64,000 bases of DNA, taken from Dermanyssus gallinae (lineage: Eukaryota > Arthropoda > Arachnida > Mesostigmata > Dermanyssidae). The position numbers were made by a program, and so were the translations under genes. The DNA lies in the NCBI GenBank assembly GCA_003439945.1, contig QVRM01005378.1:1017501-1081500 (forward strand). Direction: 5' to 3'. Of the stretch, positions 61,255 to 64,000 are shown piece by piece; the stretch's first letter is position 1; the number at the start of each line of letters is the position of its first letter. The notes beneath the pieces are model-generated. The model was not told the DNA's origin. It saw only the letters and a list, made by a program, of their open reading frames with translations, and searched no databases.

Positions 61255-61282
61255 ATTAAGTTTGTATACAAACTTAATACAA
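61137..61282. repeat. (TA)n array ending in a perfect 32-bp palindrome
   Basis: TA runs alternate with TTGTATTAAGTTTGTA at 61203-61218 and 61251-61266. The second copy is followed directly by its inverted copy (61267-61282), giving a perfect palindrome without a spacer. Confidence 0.95.
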
Positions 61283-61442
61283 ATGAGTGAGTAGATAGAC
61301 TTATCTTCCTTGTTTATCTGGTCATTATATCCGCTTTGTGTCAGTGCATCATGTCTTCATTAAAGCAAGTTTTCTGACACCTGCGGAGTGATTACAACCA
61401 AGTAAGCTTATGTAAAATGATATTAGATAACATTACACCCTA

Positions 61443-61481
<39 letters not shown>

Positions 61482-63569
61482 TCAAATTAAACCTACAAAG
61501 TCCTTAGATACACAACATTGGTTTAAGGCGCGTCGCGCTTAAATTGATTTCCGGCTACCTTTACTTCCATCGCTTTATAATATACGTAGGATTCTCCAAA
61601 CGTCTTGAGAAAAAGCCTATTAAAAGGGTGGCGGAAGAGCTAAATCCCACGGCTCTTAGAGATATCGTTTTTGGTGTTAGCCGTTAAATTTTAAATCAGT
61701 TCGTTTGTGAGAGGTGCTATGAAAATAGCCAGCTTCAGCAAATTGAGGCTAACATTTGCTTTCACAGAACTTTTCACGCAGTGCTTTTTATTGCAATGTT
61801 AAACTTTAGACGCGTATTAAAAGGGGCGCTTGTTTAAAAACGATTTAAGCGACCATTGCCTCCCATAATTTAAGCCCTATCAGAGGTGGCTGCGTGCGGC
61901 TGGCAGCAAGGTTCTGTTCCGGACATTTTAGTGTTGAAATCCATCATTGTAATGTTCTATACTATTATTTCTTTAACGGAATACATCATCTTACAGAACT
62001 ACTATGTACGCATGAGTAATGGGACTCATTCTGAAGTCTGTTATTATATATTTTTACTTCCATTGGCTATGTTTTTTCCTGCTTCAATTGTGACCTCTGA
62101 ACGCAAGCCAGTCACTTAAAGAACGTTCCTCTCCATACTTGTTAACGCCCTCTCAGTAACGGCTCTGCTGGGTCCTATGTTTTGTGCTCCTATTTCAATT
62201 TAATAACGTTCTACACTTAGTAATCTAGCAGGTTTAAATCTATAAAATTGAAGTGGTATAACGGAATTGAAGGCAGGAACCCTTTGATCGTGACGATGCA
62301 AGTTTTGTACCATTCTGCGCACTTAAGATGGTGCACAGCCCTATTGGAATAAACGGCCCCTTGGCGACCTCTCACAGTGTCTCTCTACGGTGTTGCCACA
62401 GTTGCCAGAACATCTTACGTAAATCTCATTTGTAATGATGGGATGTAAAATAGCCCCCGCTGTCAACAATAGTCAAAGCGTGGACTTGGGCCAAAAGCCT
62501 CGTTTTGGCTTTTACAGCAACGCCATCTATATTGTGGGCAAGCCAAAGGATATTCATGAGGCGCCTTTAGCATCGCTTGTACACACTTATTCATCAGATA
62601 GAAGTGGTTGCGAATGCGACCTCGTATAGTGTGCTTCAAGAGTCCACAAGCAATATGAGGCGAGCGACTCTTTTGCTATAGTAACCCAGGACCGTATCTG
62701 CCGTAATTTGGCCACATAATGCACGTACCTCAAATCTGGGCGTTAAGGCGCGTTGCTCTTCACTTGTTCCTGAGTCGGTGGAAATAGCGACGTCTATGGA
62801 TGCCGGCAAAAACGTCTTATATCTATTATAGCTTCTCCCATGGTCTTCATCGCCTAGGTGATTTCCTTCGCCACCGAAGGAAAATGGCAGCCTCTTTTTA
62901 GGCTAGGTTCCAAAAACTGCTTAAAATTGTGCGATACTCGTAATATCCATTCGTTATTACGAGTATCGCACAACTTTATCAACATAAGACAACCCATATT
63001 CCAACTGGCGGACAGTCTTCGGACACAAAGGCAAGGTTGGATGCCACAACGGCAGCTTTTCGATTAATTACATTGTGCATTCTGCAATGCTTAGTTGGTC
63101 AGATAGGATTGTTTTGTTTGCTATACACTCCTCGGGCTTGTTTGAGTCTAGATATATGTTTGCTGAATAGTTGAAACTTGGTATTCTGTCTCTCTGTATG
63201 AACTATTGCTTGCCAAAAGCGAGAGAGAGAGAGAGAGAGAGCCCGGGCAAAATTACCACAACAGCAGCCGAACGTGAGAGCGTCTCGGACTTAGCTTCAG
63301 TTCATCGATTTTAACTGCACACCTACAGCGATGATAGCAGCGGCATATGACCGGTAGCGGCCTGTGAAGCGGTATGCGAAGCTGCCGCGTCGTCGGCCTT
63401 GTGTCAATATTCCTGTCTTCCCAGTTGCCAGGCGCCAACGGCGGCAGCAGCAGCAGTGGGACAGGGATAATATAGAATAACAGTAGCCGTATAATAACAG
63501 CTTGGGATACGGTTCTCTTTGTAAGGCTCGACAAGTTTATAATTTACGCAAGTCACAGGCACGCTGGCA
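61283..63569. other. Anonymous sequence
   Basis: No gene seen. A (TA)n run at 61446-61477, a hairpin at 62927-62973 and (GA)n at 63221-63241. ORFs of 64-93 codons are unrecognised. Confidence 0.45.
62927..62973. repeat. Perfect 19-bp palindrome
   Basis: Arms TTGTGCGATACTCGTAATA (62927-62945) and its complement (62955-62973), 9-nt loop. Confidence 0.95.
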
Positions 63570-63666
63570 ATGCACACCTATATATTCAGCGCGGCGAAAA
63601 CCCCTCACTGGATCGATGTGTTTGTTGTTCTTCGTGTGACATTGAACGCGGAAGGCAGGCTGTGCG

Positions 63667-63853
<187 letters not shown>

Positions 63854-64000
63854 CTCAAATTGTTGCGAATCACTCAGGTTTCAAAATCAGCGCATTATAT
63901 GCAGGCCGATCTAACAAACAATATCTTCAGTGCATAAAATCTCTCTACGCTAGCGTGATGTCAAGTAAACTTGCCTAGGTGTGTTGCTGACCTTTTCAAG
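63854..64000. other. Anonymous right end of window
   Basis: Nothing supported. Confidence 0.4.

Overview
The window looks like nuclear DNA of an arthropod. The evidence is an R1-clade non-LTR retrotransposon (a clade best known from arthropods), mariner-family transposons, several tRNA-derived SINE families and very many (TA)n and (CAA)n microsatellites. A tick or mite is possible, but the sequence alone does not settle it. I found no convincing host protein-coding gene, no rRNA gene and no functional tRNA gene. The recognisable coding content is transposable-element (TE) sequence, nearly all of it broken.

Layout. 0-10 kb: a minus-strand LINE piece (family A), SINE fragments, TA arrays, a 3' fragment of LINE family D and a degenerate minus-strand LINE B carrying endonuclease and reverse transcriptase (RT). 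10-15.5 kb: a low-complexity block with CAA/GTT trinucleotide tracts, a ~1.07 kb pyrimidine-rich minisatellite (12.19-13.26 kb) and a 60-bp GTT-rich minisatellite (~14.2 kb), plus SINEs 1 and 2. 15.5-19.6 kb: complete SINE copies with target-site duplications (TSDs), a decayed mariner, a SINE-derived palindrome around (TA)n, and an intact 286-codon ORF. That ORF is the detached C-terminal zinc-finger/restriction-like-endonuclease part of a LINE (family E). 23.1-29.0 kb: a nearly full-length R1-clade retrotransposon (23125-28983) with 5' UTR, ORF1 (coiled coil, three CCHC knuckles), ORF2 (endonuclease, RT, CCHC tail), poly(A) and a 10-bp TSD. 29-46 kb: mostly anonymous sequence with LINE C, A, D and E fragments, a mariner-like remnant and a tandemly duplicated AT-rich fold-back unit (36.6-38 kb). 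46-64 kb: more anonymous sequence, a family E-type RT remnant, a mariner split by a LINE A insertion, an internally deleted LINE A that itself carries a SINE1 insertion, another family E fragment, and a long (CAA)n tract at the right end.

Insertion order can be read from nested copies with TSDs. The mariner at 51.1 kb existed before a LINE A copy landed in it, and LINE A at 58.1 kb existed before a SINE1 copy landed in it.

The least explained signal is a recurring class of near-perfect palindromes with short spacers (408-462, 4548-4595, 6950-6999, 61251-61282, 62927-62973 and others). At least three of these duplicate TE sequence in inverted orientation. Together with palindromes whose arms flank (TA)n, they suggest a repeated snap-back copying process in this genome.
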